64,000 bases of DNA, taken from positions 4,898,001-4,962,000 of the forward strand of contig BSYQ01000009.1 of the NCBI GenBank assembly GCA_030272585.1. Direction: 5' to 3'. The DNA comes from Bryopsis sp. KO-2023 (Eukaryota; Chlorophyta; Ulvophyceae; Bryopsidales; Bryopsidaceae). Both the position numbers and the translations under genes were made by a program. Of the stretch, positions 46,749 through 57,868 are shown in pieces; the stretch's first letter is position 1; every line of letters starts with the position of its first letter. Below the pieces are notes generated by a model. It saw nothing but the letters and a program-made list of their open reading frames with translations. It did not search any database and was not told the origin of the DNA.

Positions 46749-48905
46749 ATGAATTCCTCCAACAGCTTCGAAGAGGAGCATAGTAGAATGATGAGCAGGT
46801 TTGTAAATCGTGGGTCGTTGCTGGTCGACGGATCTGGACCGTGTCGCGCTTCTTGTCGGCAGACCGTTGTGGACGGTGCGTGGGGGGTGGGGTGCCCCCT
46901 TTGGATGATGTTTCTGCGAGGCTAAAATCCTATCGTGGCTGCAGCATGGCGGAGGGCCTCAGATTCATAAAGCTGAACTCCAAGCGGCTACGGGAGGAGA
47001 AACAACGAGAGGAGGAACAAATTCGACTGAGAAACGAAAAGAAGGCGAAGAAAATGGGGGGAGAGACGGTTAACGACTCTTCTCGAAATCCTGATCCCAC
47101 GCTGCTAGACCCGACCTTCACCGACTTCGAGCCCCCCTGGATGCAGCTCCTGTTCCACCCTGACGTTGACGCCAGAAACGAGATTCTGTCGCCTTTGACT
47201 GCCTTGATTAGAGAGACTCCTTTCGGGGATGACGTCCTTGACGAATCCGACGATGTCGGAGAGTACGACCCCGTCGAAAGCTTGCTGGAGGGCCCCATTT
47301 TTTGCGACTTGATTGGAGAGTTGGGTGTAGGCTGGGTGAATCGAGAATTCGTTGACGCCCTGGTCGACGTTCTGATTCAATCCAACAAGACCTGCGTCAT
47401 ACACGGGAGCTATCGGGGGTTGCAGGCGCTGTTTGCTCAAGGGTATCAGCCGTGGATGCCAGACATCGAATCTTTCAACAAATATTTCAAAAAGTGTGGT
47501 TACACCTACGAGGGGACAAAGCTGGATTGGGAAGAGATGGAGGACCTTACCTCTCATAAAAAAAGAATGTCGACCGAGTTCACGAACATAAAAGTGAGGC
47601 TGATGCTCAGCTTGACCACGGCAGTGATAAAGTCCGGTCCAGAAAGGTTCATCCCCCGAAGCTGGGGGAAAAGCACCATGAAGCTGGTGTGCATGATCGC
47701 CCATTTCATGCTGGACTTGTCGGCGGAAGCGTATCGAGTGGAGGCATCCAGGGCTCTGGAGGCTGTCTTGGGGTGCATGGGCGAGAGGAAGCTTGCAAAA
47801 CTGACTGAGAAAATTCTGGAGGGGTTGGTGAATCTGGGGCCATCGCATCGTTCGCAATTGAAATTGTTAGAAATGACCTTGGAGGTGACGCCGGAAGCTA
47901 AAACGCTGAAGAGACTCTGGGCAATGGCTAGCCTTCGGCGAATCCTGCCAAAGGAGGTGCGTAAACTTCGGCATGAAACATAATCACATTGTCAGGAGCA
48001 GTCAATCCATTTCTCGGCCAATGGTATATCCCTATATATATTTATAGGAGGCCCTATATCCGCATTCAGTCAGCGATGGGTTTCCTGAGCTCTACATGAC
48101 AGAAGGATTTGATTGGGTCAGATCTTCCTCTGGTGTGTGTGTGTCTGTGTGTTCAGGTTCCCTTCGACCCCAGTCTGACGGAGGCGCCGCCCACGACTTG
48201 CTTGACGCACCTCATCGAATTGATGAACAATCCGACCACCCTGATAAAACATTTCGAAAAAGATTACGAAAGCAGTGGGGGAGGAGTCGTTCCGATGGAC
48301 TGGTGGCTTGGAGATTCAGTCTTGGGAATCCTGGATAAGCTCATCCATTTGTGCATAAAACAAGGTACCTGTGTTTTGGGGCGATCATAAAACTCTGAAC
48401 TCTCTTTTTATCGTGCTTTTGCGAGCAGGAATTTCAAATGAAACGGTACGAAACGTACAGCACGAAAAACAGAAAAGAGAAAAGGCCTCTGCGAACATGC
48501 ACATCCACGGAAAATTCAACCCCACGTTGCTTTCTTTCCATCATCTATGAGGTTCCTTCCCGGAATCGCGTCCGTTATGAACCAGCGCTCTTGGTTGGAA
48601 GTCTTATTCACACTGCCAATTTTTTTACCATCTCTCCAGCTACAGCTGATACGTTTGCTGCTGTTTGACCTGTGATTAAAAATACGATTGGCAAATTTTC
48701 AGATGATATTCCAGTTTCGGAGGAGCTCTCCGATAAAGCAACGGAGGTGTGGTCGAATTTTCGATATCAGTGGACGGAGTACAGTCGAATAAAGGGCTCT
48801 ATGAAAAGCGTGGGGTCTGTCCAGATTCAATGCAGATTGAAGCTTCTGAGACTGGCATGGGAATCAAGCTGGGAGGAAGAGGAGGATGACTTTTGGGGTT
48901 GTTAG
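46749..48905 (+). CDS. Unrecognised alpha-helical protein, about 490 aa (CANIN/SLF2-like?)
   Basis: Four exons close in frame: 46749-46798, 46945-47956, 48157-48364 and 48703-48905. The N-terminal 90 residues are highly charged (KRLREEKQREEEQIRLRNEKKAKK) and likely a nuclear, partly coiled-coil segment. Residues 100-400 read as packed helices (MQLLFHPDVDARNEIL, FVDALVDVLIQSNKTC, YRVEASRALEAVLGCMGE), like an ARM/HEAT-type or CANIN fold. The C-terminus is acidic (WEEEEDDFWGC). A weak resemblance to the SMC5/6-interacting CANIN domain of SLF2 is only a guess. A different exon after 48425 could also follow exon 3 in frame and end early (LLSFHHL), so alternative ends are possible. Confidence 0.68.
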
Positions 48906-49712
48906 TCCGCACAGGAAGCAGCAATTGCAATTTTTTCACAAATTGAATGGCATGTTGTTAAGATAGGTCCGGGGTCAGCAGATACTTGACCAGTGTTCGT
49001 GGCTTTGTAGTTTCTGTGTTAAGGATTTTCCCTGTGAGAATTTCCACCAGCAGTTCGTTGCAGCTTGATGGAGCGCAGCTCTGGGGATTTTTTTTTCTTA
49101 CAGAATAGCTGGGAAGGAGGGAGGGAGGGAGAACTGTTGGTGTGAACGCTGTTTCGAGAAGCTGGCAGTTGAGGAATCATGCACTGCTGCTGGTTATTCG
49201 TTTCGTTCGTTGATAATCAGTCCTGAGCAAAGATTGGGGGGGGGGGGGTAGAACAAAGGGAAAAGAAATGTGCTGCACCCTGTTCAATTATGGGCAGCAA
49301 GCATCTCAAAATTTTGCAAGCATGGAATGTGGTTTTGGTTTTAGTATGGAGCAATGTACTTGTCTCGCTCAAACAGCAGTGGTTTTAGTGTGAAATTTAG
49401 CAGTTTAATTTAGTTTTTTGAAACAGCTGTATTGGTGTATTGGAAATATTTTTCCACCTTTTTGGCTTTGTGTGTTTTCAACACAAGGAGCACACAATCA
49501 CCGAACACGTGGAAGACATATGACTTGTTGTCAATGTAATGGAAAATGTAACGTTTGACAAAATAAAATGGCAAGGTGCTGACAGACATGCGACAGGGTC
49601 TTGAGAAACCACAGATAAATACATATTAAAAAAGTATTCAATATTTCAAACTTTCTTGTTACAGTTTCAATTTCATGGATCAGAACTCTGTGATCCTTCG
49701 TTCCAGAGACTT
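48906..49712. other. Tail-to-tail intergenic region
   Basis: 3' UTRs of the helical-protein gene and of the cysteine-rich gene. A G run of ten lies near 49239. No gene supported. Confidence 0.45.
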
Positions 49713-52700
49713 TCATTTTGCCAATCCCGCGACATAATGGAGTAATGGAATTTGGCTCCTCTTGAGATGTCCTGTGGAAATTGGAAAACAGCTGTCAAAA
49801 ATTCTGGAAGGAGGGAATGTGGTGTCGAAGTTACGACAAGAAAAGACTGCAGCATGGAAAATAGATAATTGATTTCAGAAGAAAAGAGGTCAGTTCGCAG
49901 AAACAAGCCAATCCTCCTCATCTTTCGTTTACCTGTCTTGGTGTGCCCTCTTCCGCTGTCGATTGAGATGGGCTCGGAAATTTTCGATTCCTCTGTTTTC
50001 TTTTCTACCCACACGCTCTTGTATTCAACGGGGAAGCACTGTTTCGCGTAGTACTTCATGTAAGCCTCATCCACGTTGCAGACAGAAGACCCAAACCTAT
50101 CCCTCGTGTGCGTGCTCAGCTCCACCTTGACATCCCCAGTGTATGATTCCAAAATTTCAACGGTGACATACTGAACCGTCGGGTCGAAGCTGGGAGTCGA
50201 ATAGATTTCGTAGCTGTGCGGTCCTGTGACTTTGAAATCGCTTCCCGATAATGGAACCAACGGATGGGTGCTCCGTAGAATGAAGTCGGCAATACGTCCA
50301 GCAATGGGTACGTTGTTTTTGATCGCTGCAAGACCGGAGTAGAAATGCACCGCAGGCCTGAAAAATTCACAGGGTGATATCCTTATGCTCAGTGACTGTT
50401 GCTTCAAAATCGGTACCCAGACAGGAGCAAACACCACAGACTCGACTTCAGATTCGGTTTGCCGAAGCCCACGCGCAATAACAAATTGCGTGAATGGATG
50501 GAAACTCACTCAATATCTCCGCATTTGCACTTGATGTCTTCCTGGGAACATCCAGCCGAGCAATCGCCATTATAGATGGCTCGATAAGTTTCGCCAGTGA
50601 TGTATGCACCTCCTGCAATACAGAAATTCATCTCAACCATGGTCGCCACACGAATAGGACAAGCCCCCCCTCCCCCCCTTTCACGAAAACACCCAACTCA
50701 CCTGGACAGATCCAAAGGTCGTCATTTTTCTTTCCATAGCTGTGTTTCGACACACTCTTGCACAGCCCATGTTTGACCCAGTGGGAAAGCTCATCCGCAC
50801 GATACGAATGTATTTGAACAGCGTGGTTGTCTACCTTGCACGTCTTTGGCGCTGCCTGAAAAAAAGCAATCAGGCTTTCAGTGAAAGATTCGAACAACAG
50901 TTTTGGGAGTCGAAAGGAGGATTTGCAACGACCTTACCGATCGACAGCCTTCCTCGTGGCATGTGAGGTCTTCTTGTTGGCATACTGGGGTGCATTTTTG
51001 TCTCTTCATGGCCACGAATAGCTCAGGTGGTATCCTCAATTTGCCGCCGAGGCAAGAATAGGTGCTGAATTCTGGGAAGCCTGGGTGCTGCACGAATTTG
51101 CATGTCCCGGATCTTAACGCGAGCGAAAGCTCGTTGAACATGGGTATGGACAAGTGATGGAGGGAGAAGGCTTCTTCGTCTCCCTTGAGATGGTCCTTTC
51201 TTAATTTTGAATAGGACTCATCGCTTCCGAAATCCTCACTGTGGTGGCAGTTGTCCTCAAACAGCCACGGTCTGTAGTTGTTATCTACTTCGCATACGTA
51301 CTCCTGGATACTGCTTCCATCGCACGCATCAGTGCACTCCTCATTCGAACTCGGTGGCTCGTTGCACGTCGGCTCGCATTTAGAATCTATGAGCAGGTCC
51401 AGGACGCTACCTTCGACGAGAATGGCGCTCTTGTGGCCACCATCCGAAAGCTCATAAATTGGGTTCGAAAGGGAGCTCGAAACTTTCCTGGGAATTGATT
51501 TGCTGAGCATAGATGCCAGCTGAACGAACTGGGGAACGCTGAATTTTTGATTATCGCAGGAGTAGTGTGAAATGCCGTATTCCTTGCACGGAACTCTTCT
51601 GCACGATCCTAGCGAGACGGTCTGCAAGGCAATATTCTGATGATTTAGGACGTGCGTGGCCTATTGCAAGGTATTGCCAAAATAAACAAACAAAGACAAC
51701 ACACAAAAAAAGGAGCCGAGATAAAAGGAGCCGTACCCACCTCACAAACGGGGTCGCAAACACCAGATGCCAATGCGTTGGCTGATTCTGTATCAATTTC
51801 ATAAGTTACGCCAAGGTGTTTTATGTTGACGGTATCACGATCTTTGTAAACGTGGCCATATTTCAGGCCCCGACGGAGTGCATGGAACTCCTTGGCGCTG
51901 AATGTTTTCTTGGTGTGATAAAGGCCCTCTGAGTGGTGGCAAATCCATGTCTTGGCATCACCGTGGGGACAACTCTTTTCGCAATGCTGGTGGTTGTCGT
52001 TGCACTGGAGCTTACACTCCCCCTTTTCAATCTGCCTTGCGATAACGTCCGGTATCTTCGTCCATGTCACAACATACCATATTCTTGTTTGAAAACAATA
52101 TGCAACACATGAATAACACGCACAGAGACGGCTGACCCAATAAAACCAAATACCACGATTTCAGGAGTGGGGAATCCTGCCTACCTCAATTCTCCCTGGA
52201 TAGTACCGCAGGGCCAGCGCTCCGTATCCTGTGACCTTGTATTTATGGTCGTACGCTGCCTTCCTTATCGCCGACGCCATCTGGAGAAACTCATTGGCGG
52301 GATATATTTTTGGGCAGTCGTTTACGTTGGGACAAATATATCCGAAAGTAGAGCCAGGAGTATCACAGGTGCATTCCAGCTCCTCCCCTGCCTCAGATGG
52401 ATACTGCGCTTTGAGCTGGCCAGTTCTCCAATCAATGAGGCTCAAATCTTCTTCGTGCAAGACTATCCGACCTCCATTGCAACGGTATCGCCATTGTGAC
52501 CTGTTTCGGTCGAAGCGCCACCTAACGCATCCTTTCGGTGTATCTACAGAAGAAGTTTCATATATCACCATTTCACAGTCCAGCAGATCGCCCAGCTCAC
52601 AACGCCAGTCACGAGGCAACTTAACACGAGCGCTTCGACACGACAAAACGGCCCAGCATACCTTTTCTTCCGACAGCCAAGTCTGAGTTCAGGAGAAGAA

Positions 52701-52746
52701 GGGATAAGATGACCACTGCCGCATTTGGAACTACGTCCACTCTCAT
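49713..52746 (-). CDS. Large modular cysteine-rich secreted protein, family unknown
   Basis: Eight minus-strand exons close in frame to about 727 aa: 52746-52662, 52543-52185, 52055-51741, 51621-50938, 50855-50702, 50612-50510, 50357-49933 and 49771-49713. Exon 1 encodes a signal peptide (MRVDVVPNAAVVILSLLLLN). The body repeats a cysteine module: a helix followed by a Cys pair (ANALASGVCDPVC, ARQIEKGECKLQC, LDLLIDSKCEPTC, FVAMKRQKCTPVC), then W/Y-x-C (TWICHH, GYICPN, LWICPG) and an aromatic-rich helix (AKEFHALRRGLKYGHVY). Cys spacing suggests disulfide-bonded extracellular domains. The last 140 residues have few Cys and read as beta-rich. The exon 3 acceptor and the last splice are the least certain; without the last intron an open frame continues to 49673. 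No known domain recognised. Confidence 0.72.
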
Positions 52747-54090
52747 TGGTGTTGCTCACTGTGGACTTTTGTTGAAGTTGATGTAGGATGCGCAATGCTC
52801 GATCCAAATACAGCAACTGTTGGTAGATAGGGCGTTGTTGGTCGCGCACTGACTTCCTAAGTCAGTCCAAGTGCGACGGTTACAAGGCCAGTAACTCTGA
52901 ACAACTATCCAGCGCAGCAAGCTGTTGCGTGGAACGACAACGAATCGAATCTGTTACATATCGTTGGCGATGCACGCCAACATCCAAACTTTTTTTCTCA
53001 GCCACAGATTGACCTGCCTGGACCGATCCAATTTGTTGGATTCAAGCAATCTAGTTCCACACGACGTTTCCCAAAACAAACAAACATCAAAGTAAATTTT
53101 TGGAGAAAGAAGCGCTCTCCTATTTCAATCAACCAAAAGAAAACCACCAAAAACATCAAGAAAAACCAAAACCAAACGAAGGCCAACCAAAATGAGGTGT
53201 CTAAAGAGATACATTCATTTTTTTTCAGAGACTTTGAGAGATCCTCCAACAGACTTGTGTGGATGGTTAGACTATCCAGAAGTTCAACAAGTTGTGGACG
53301 AAGAGCAGTGGAGAAAATTTTCTCCACAACTTTCTCAATCCCCTTTAAAGGGTGTTGTCAAGACGATCCACCAATGTTTGCATTCTTAATAAAGCATTCC
53401 CTACTGCCAACTTTGATCTCGAAACTGGTCGAGCACAGGTTCAAAATTACCCTCATTAGCTGGCTTTACCCAAGTCTTTGATTCTTCGGGTTTTTTATAG
53501 AAGAGAAACACACTTTTGGGGTTTCGCGTTTTCTTGGAATTCAGGATGTTTTGGGTGGGTTCCTTACATGGTATCTATAATAATATATATATATTTGTGT
53601 TCAATTGGTATGAGAGGATAGAGAGGCCGAGTCAGAAGTGGCTTTCCGCTACATCCACCGATTCCCAAAGCAGTGCCGCATGCGAATCCATCTTTTGCTG
53701 TACAAATATAGGTCCAAAATATAACAAACGCCTTCTCTCAAGTTGAGATGTCCCAACTATTAAGGAAGGCTTAAAACTGATCAGTTAAAAAACGAGGTGG
53801 CCCTTTCCGCAGCCCGCAGTGGAGCGAAAAGTATACGCTCGTAGAAAGAGACAACCTGTAGCTGCAGAGGAAGAGGAACGAAAAGTGTTGTTTTTTTTCT
53901 GACGAAACCTGAGATCTCAGAGTCTAGAGTCTCGCAGTTCCCGTCGCCAATCTATCAGTTCCCTACGCCGTCCTACCCTCAAGCCAGCTGGGATCAAAAA
54001 CAAGTCGAAGACGGCACCATTGTTTCAAGACGACTCCAAACAGAGAAACGCAATATTGCGTTAATATTGCCTTAAGGCTCTTTCCCCCAG
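52747..54090. other. Intergenic, with a possible small exon at 53230-53389
   Basis: Mostly the promoter side of the cysteine-rich gene. On the plus strand, a TTTCAG acceptor near 53229 opens a 53-residue segment (DPPTDLCGWLDYPEVQQVVD) ending in a stop at 53389. It is coding-like but has no partner exon or family. A Pro/Gln/Ser-rich open stretch at about 53935-54060 is likewise unassigned; either could be an upstream part of the gene ending at 54359. Confidence 0.35.
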
Positions 54091-54359
54091 GATTGACGGA
54101 GGACATGCTGACTCGGGAGTTTCTGGACAGTATGCCCCTACCCCCCAGCAAGAAGTGCTGTGACAATGCGAAAGTGTTCCAGAAAAACTTCTGTGCATGC
54201 CGAGAAGAGACGATTTTGTCTTTCCGTAACTGGGGATTCTTTGATCCTCTCCTGACCCTCCCGTTTGCCAATTTTCTGTACGGAGAACAATGTGGAGCGG
54301 AAACCTTTCTTGCTGATCAATGCCCGAATGGAAACCCATTCAACACAGTCGGCGGTTGA
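54091..54359 (+). CDS. Terminal exon of a possible lipid-transfer-like (8-Cys) protein
   Basis: Open exon after a strong acceptor (CTCTTTCCCCCAG at 54090) ending at TGA 54357-54359. It reads MPLPPSKKCCDNAKVFQKNF, then CACREE, then two more single Cys (GEQCG, DQC). The CC...CxC...C...C order matches the last six Cys of plant-type non-specific lipid transfer or bifunctional-inhibitor proteins, which are secreted helical lipid carriers. The first two Cys and a signal peptide would lie in an upstream exon that I could not identify. Cys spacing after the CxC is longer than usual, so the family call is tentative. Confidence 0.45.
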
Positions 54360-55238
54360 ACGTGATTCAGAGGCCTTAAAGAAGTGAGCTGGAACTTTTC
54401 TTTTGGGAAAGAAGAACCACTGAGATTCCCCTCGGGGGTCATGTTCTGTGGTGATATCTGTGCAAGGAAGTGTTGAATGGTTTTTTTGACCCGTTTCTGG
54501 AGGCTGTGGGATTTGGGGGGTGGCTAGTGTCAGCACATGTTCGTAGTCCGAATATAGACTTTTCAAGGGGTATGGCTTGCGCGTGATTTTATTTGTCATT
54601 GGAAAGAGAGCATGTGCACTGCACATGCTCATTGTGCAGCAACTGTGCATCTTAAGGGTAAAATTTGCAAAAGAATCGTGCATTTCCTCTCTCATCTTGA
54701 CAACAAATCCCTCAAATCACGTTCCCACTCACCTATTATCATTGTCTAGACCAAGTAGACTAACGGTGGAAGACAAAACAGCGCAAAGTAGAACTGTGAC
54801 CAAAAGGAACGAGCTCGTTGTTCAGGCTGCAGCCTACTTTTCAAGCGTGTTGATTTTTGATGAAGTTTGATGAGCGTGAAGAGTGAGAGAGACCGGACAC
54901 AAAGAGTGTTGTCCAATTGGTGTTTGTTTTACAGATATGTTCATACAGACAACAAAGAAACAAACATCAATTACATACAGACAAACAAACAAACAAACAC
55001 CAATACAGACAACAGAAACTGTAACATAAATTTGGATGGTGATTCATGTGGGCATCATCCACGTCACCATTATACATTTGTGACTCGAAGCTTTGTCAGG
55101 CGGTTTTGAGAAGGACAGGCACACGAACGAACCGCAGGTCAGACGTCTTCCAGGGACGTCGACAAGTTTGGGCCTTTTCGGGTTGGAGAACTGCGTTGGG
55201 AATACGGCCGTTGTGTGATACGCAACGGAATAGGAAAG
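54360..55238. other. Intergenic, upstream of the SLC35-like gene
   Basis: Contains CAAA-repeats near 54960-55010. Short open frames without domains. The proximal 150 bp are GC-richer and probably hold the SLC35-like promoter. Confidence 0.4.
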
Positions 55239-57868
55239 ATGAGTCGTGCTAGGAATGTGAACGGAGGCGGAGCTGGCGACGCGGTAAGCCCGGCTTCCTT
55301 AACAGTTCTTCTGTTTGGCTCAAAAATAACAAAGAGTGTGACAAAGAGTGTCTGAAGTGGTGTGTTTTGGTTTTTTGTTTGTTAAGCATGAATCCATTAC
55401 CGGTTGAGAAAACCACCTTCCCCTCACCATGAGAATTTTCACGACACAATGCCTCACAACCGAAGGAAAAAATCAGTTGATCTTCTTTTTCCCCGGAACA
55501 AATAAGTTAATCTTCTTTTTCCACTGGAAAAAACCAGTTAACCTTCCTTTTCCCCTGGAAAAAAATCAGTTAATCTTCTTTTTCCCCGGAAAAAATCATC
55601 TAATCTTCTTTTTCCCCTGAAAAAACCCAGTTAACCTTCCTTTCCCCCTGGAAAAAAATCAGTTAATCTTCTTTTTCCCCCGAAAAAAACCGGCACACAC
55701 CTCAGAGTTTTTCTCTTCCTTGGTCAGCTCATCGATGTCGATGACAGGTCTCCGCTGAAGGTTGACCTTGAAAATGGAGGCCCAAGCAGAGTGGCCTCGG
55801 CCTCTGCAGATTCCCCATGGATGAAAAGGGGGATAACGATCGTGGCCTGTGTCGCTTGGATGATGGTTTCCAGTGGGCTGATCTTGTTGAACAAACACTT
55901 GATGAGTGACCTGAAATTCGAGTATCCAATGACACTATCTGGTGAGAACAGTTGCAGGGCATCATGGAAATTCACAGGAGATTAACAGGAAATTCAAAGG
56001 AAATTTAAAGGAAATTCGTGGTATTGCATGTTACGCTTCTGTCGATACAGCAGATGATGATCGGATTTGTTGCTTCATTTTTTCTTCGTGTTCTTTTTTC
56101 GTTTGATTTTGTCAGTCGTATGAAATTTACTTCTTGGACAGGCTCTGGAATGCTTTTCAGCTCAGTTGCAAGCTACATTGCATGCAGGTTGGTTGTGATG
56201 TTATTCAACAGCTGATGCTGCTTTTTGGGAGTTTATTTAAGGAAATAATAATAAATTCAAAATGATTGCTTACGTCATGCCACATCACTTCCTGTATTCT
56301 TCACACAAAGAGAACATGGAATTTTTTGTTTCAAATATATATTTGTTTTAGATGCTGAAGAGTTTTAGTTTATTTAGTTGATTAATTTATTTTTTACTAT
56401 TCTGTTTGCCAAAGAGTGACATGGATGTTGATATTGTGTAATGCAACGTTTTCTGAACCTCCAAAATCAACCGAGCGGAAAAAAACTGGAACTGCCGTCG
56501 TACCAGCTTTCCGATTTCATCATTTTAATTCCTTTCGGCAGGAGATAATTTTTGTTCTATCTATTTTTTTTTTCCACTCCGTTTTTGATTTTTACTCAGT
56601 TTTTTGTTTTTTTTTCTTGGGGGTTTGAAGGGTTTTATCGATCGTGGAGGAGCGGGCGACCAATAAAGATGGATCCAGCATTATCACTTTGCGATTTTAC
56701 CTGCTGAGGGTGATGCCGGTCGGCTTTTTCATGGCAGCCACTCTGTATTTCGGAAACATGGTGTATCTTTATTTGACGGTTTCCTTCATTCAAATCCTCA
56801 AGAGCTTCACGCCGGTCATTACCATGATATTCATGTTCGTCTTTCGACTGGAATCCCCAAACTCAAAGTTGATTTGGTCCGTCTTAATTATCGCCTTCGG
56901 AACAGGTATTATACCTGTGTTGTTGTTTGACCGATTGAGTTCGATGCTATTTCAACTTCATGTCGAGTTCTGTGAATTTCGGGTGTTTTTTTCTTCTTTT
57001 TTCTGGTCCGTGGGAAAATCCACGAAAGGCTGAAAAATGTGTTTCTTTAATTTTTTTTTTGGGGGGGGAGGGGGCTGGAAACCCTCCCTTGTGTCAATTC
57101 TGCAGCAAAAAATAAATTTTATTTTTTAATAAAATAAAAATAAACCAAAATAGAAAACTGGAGTAAAGATCGCTCCACGGACAATGATTTCCCCCTGGCA
57201 ACCTTTTTTTTTTTTTTTTTTTGGGGGGGGGGGGGGGGGGAGGGATTGTTTGTCTGTTCACTGAAACTTTTGTTCGTTCTATGCACGATTTTCCAGAGCG
57301 TCATCGAGCCTCAATCGATTTCTTTTTGTTTTGTTTCGTAGCCATCGCCTCCTATGGAGAGATCAACTTTTCCATAGTCGGTGTGACTGTCATGCTGCTC
57401 TCAGAAGCTTTCGAATCCATCCGGCTGGTGCTCACTCAACTCGTCCTGGTCGGGCTGAAATTCCATCCGATCGAAGGCCTGATGTATTTCGCCCCAGCAT
57501 GCGTGCTGTGGCTAGCCATAGGCGCCGTCCTGGTGGAATTTCAGCCTATGGTAGCCTCCGGAGCGTTCTCCATAATTGCGGATTCCCCGGTGAAATTTCT
57601 GTTTGCCGCTGCGATGGGGTTCAGTGTGAATGCCCTGTCGTATTGTGTTATCGTTTTAGCTTCTTCTCTGACGCTCAAAGTGTTGGGGACCGTGAAGAAT
57701 GCGTTGCTGGTTTTGGCTGGGGTGATCTTCTTAGGGGATTTGGTGACCCCGCTGCAAGGGTTTGGATACGTGGGCAGCTTAATTGGGTTCGTAATGTACA
57801 ACTCCATCAAGATGAGCGATAAAAAGGTAATATATGCAATGCATATGTATATATATTATTTATTATAA
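55239..57868 (+). CDS. SLC35 / triose-phosphate-translocator family nucleotide-sugar-type transporter
   Basis: Drug/metabolite-transporter superfamily membrane protein with about ten helices, typically of Golgi or plastid membranes. Exons 55239-55283, 55728-55941, 56142-56187, 56631-56905 and 57342-57868 join in frame to 368 aa. The soluble N-terminus (about 50 aa) precedes TM1 (ITIVACVAWMMVSSGLILLN). Family motifs are NKHLMSDLKFEYPMTLS, SFIQILKSFTPVITMI, the post-TM region GEINFSIVGVTVMLLSEAFE, SLTLKVLGTVKNALLVLAGV and GYVGSLIGFVMYN. A GTAATA donor after SDKK (57826) could lead to a further short exon; otherwise the frame stops at 57868. Introns 1 and 4 carry minisatellite and homopolymer tracts. 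The transported substrate cannot be inferred. Confidence 0.87.
55466..55690 (+). repeat. Minisatellite of about 37-bp units in SLC35-like intron 1
   Basis: Six to seven tandem copies of a unit resembling AAAATCAGTTAATCTTCTTTTTCCCC with GGAA spacers. Copies differ by a few bases (CCAGTTAACCTTCC variants alternate with TCAGTTAATCTTC). It ends about 35 bp before the exon 2 acceptor, so it forms most of the pyrimidine-rich 3' part of the intron. Confidence 0.9.

Noticed and set aside
48425..48550. Extra exon after exon 3 of the helical-protein gene
   Set aside because: It opens in frame but stops early and has no donor; direct joining to 48703 also keeps phase and gives a longer conserved-looking end. 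Kept only as an alternative.
56018..56141. Hydrophobic open stretch before SLC35-like exon 3, looking like an extra transmembrane helix
   Set aside because: No acceptor gives the phase needed by exon 2, whereas the exon at 56142-56187 fits both neighbours and the family sequence (SGMLFSSVASYIACR).
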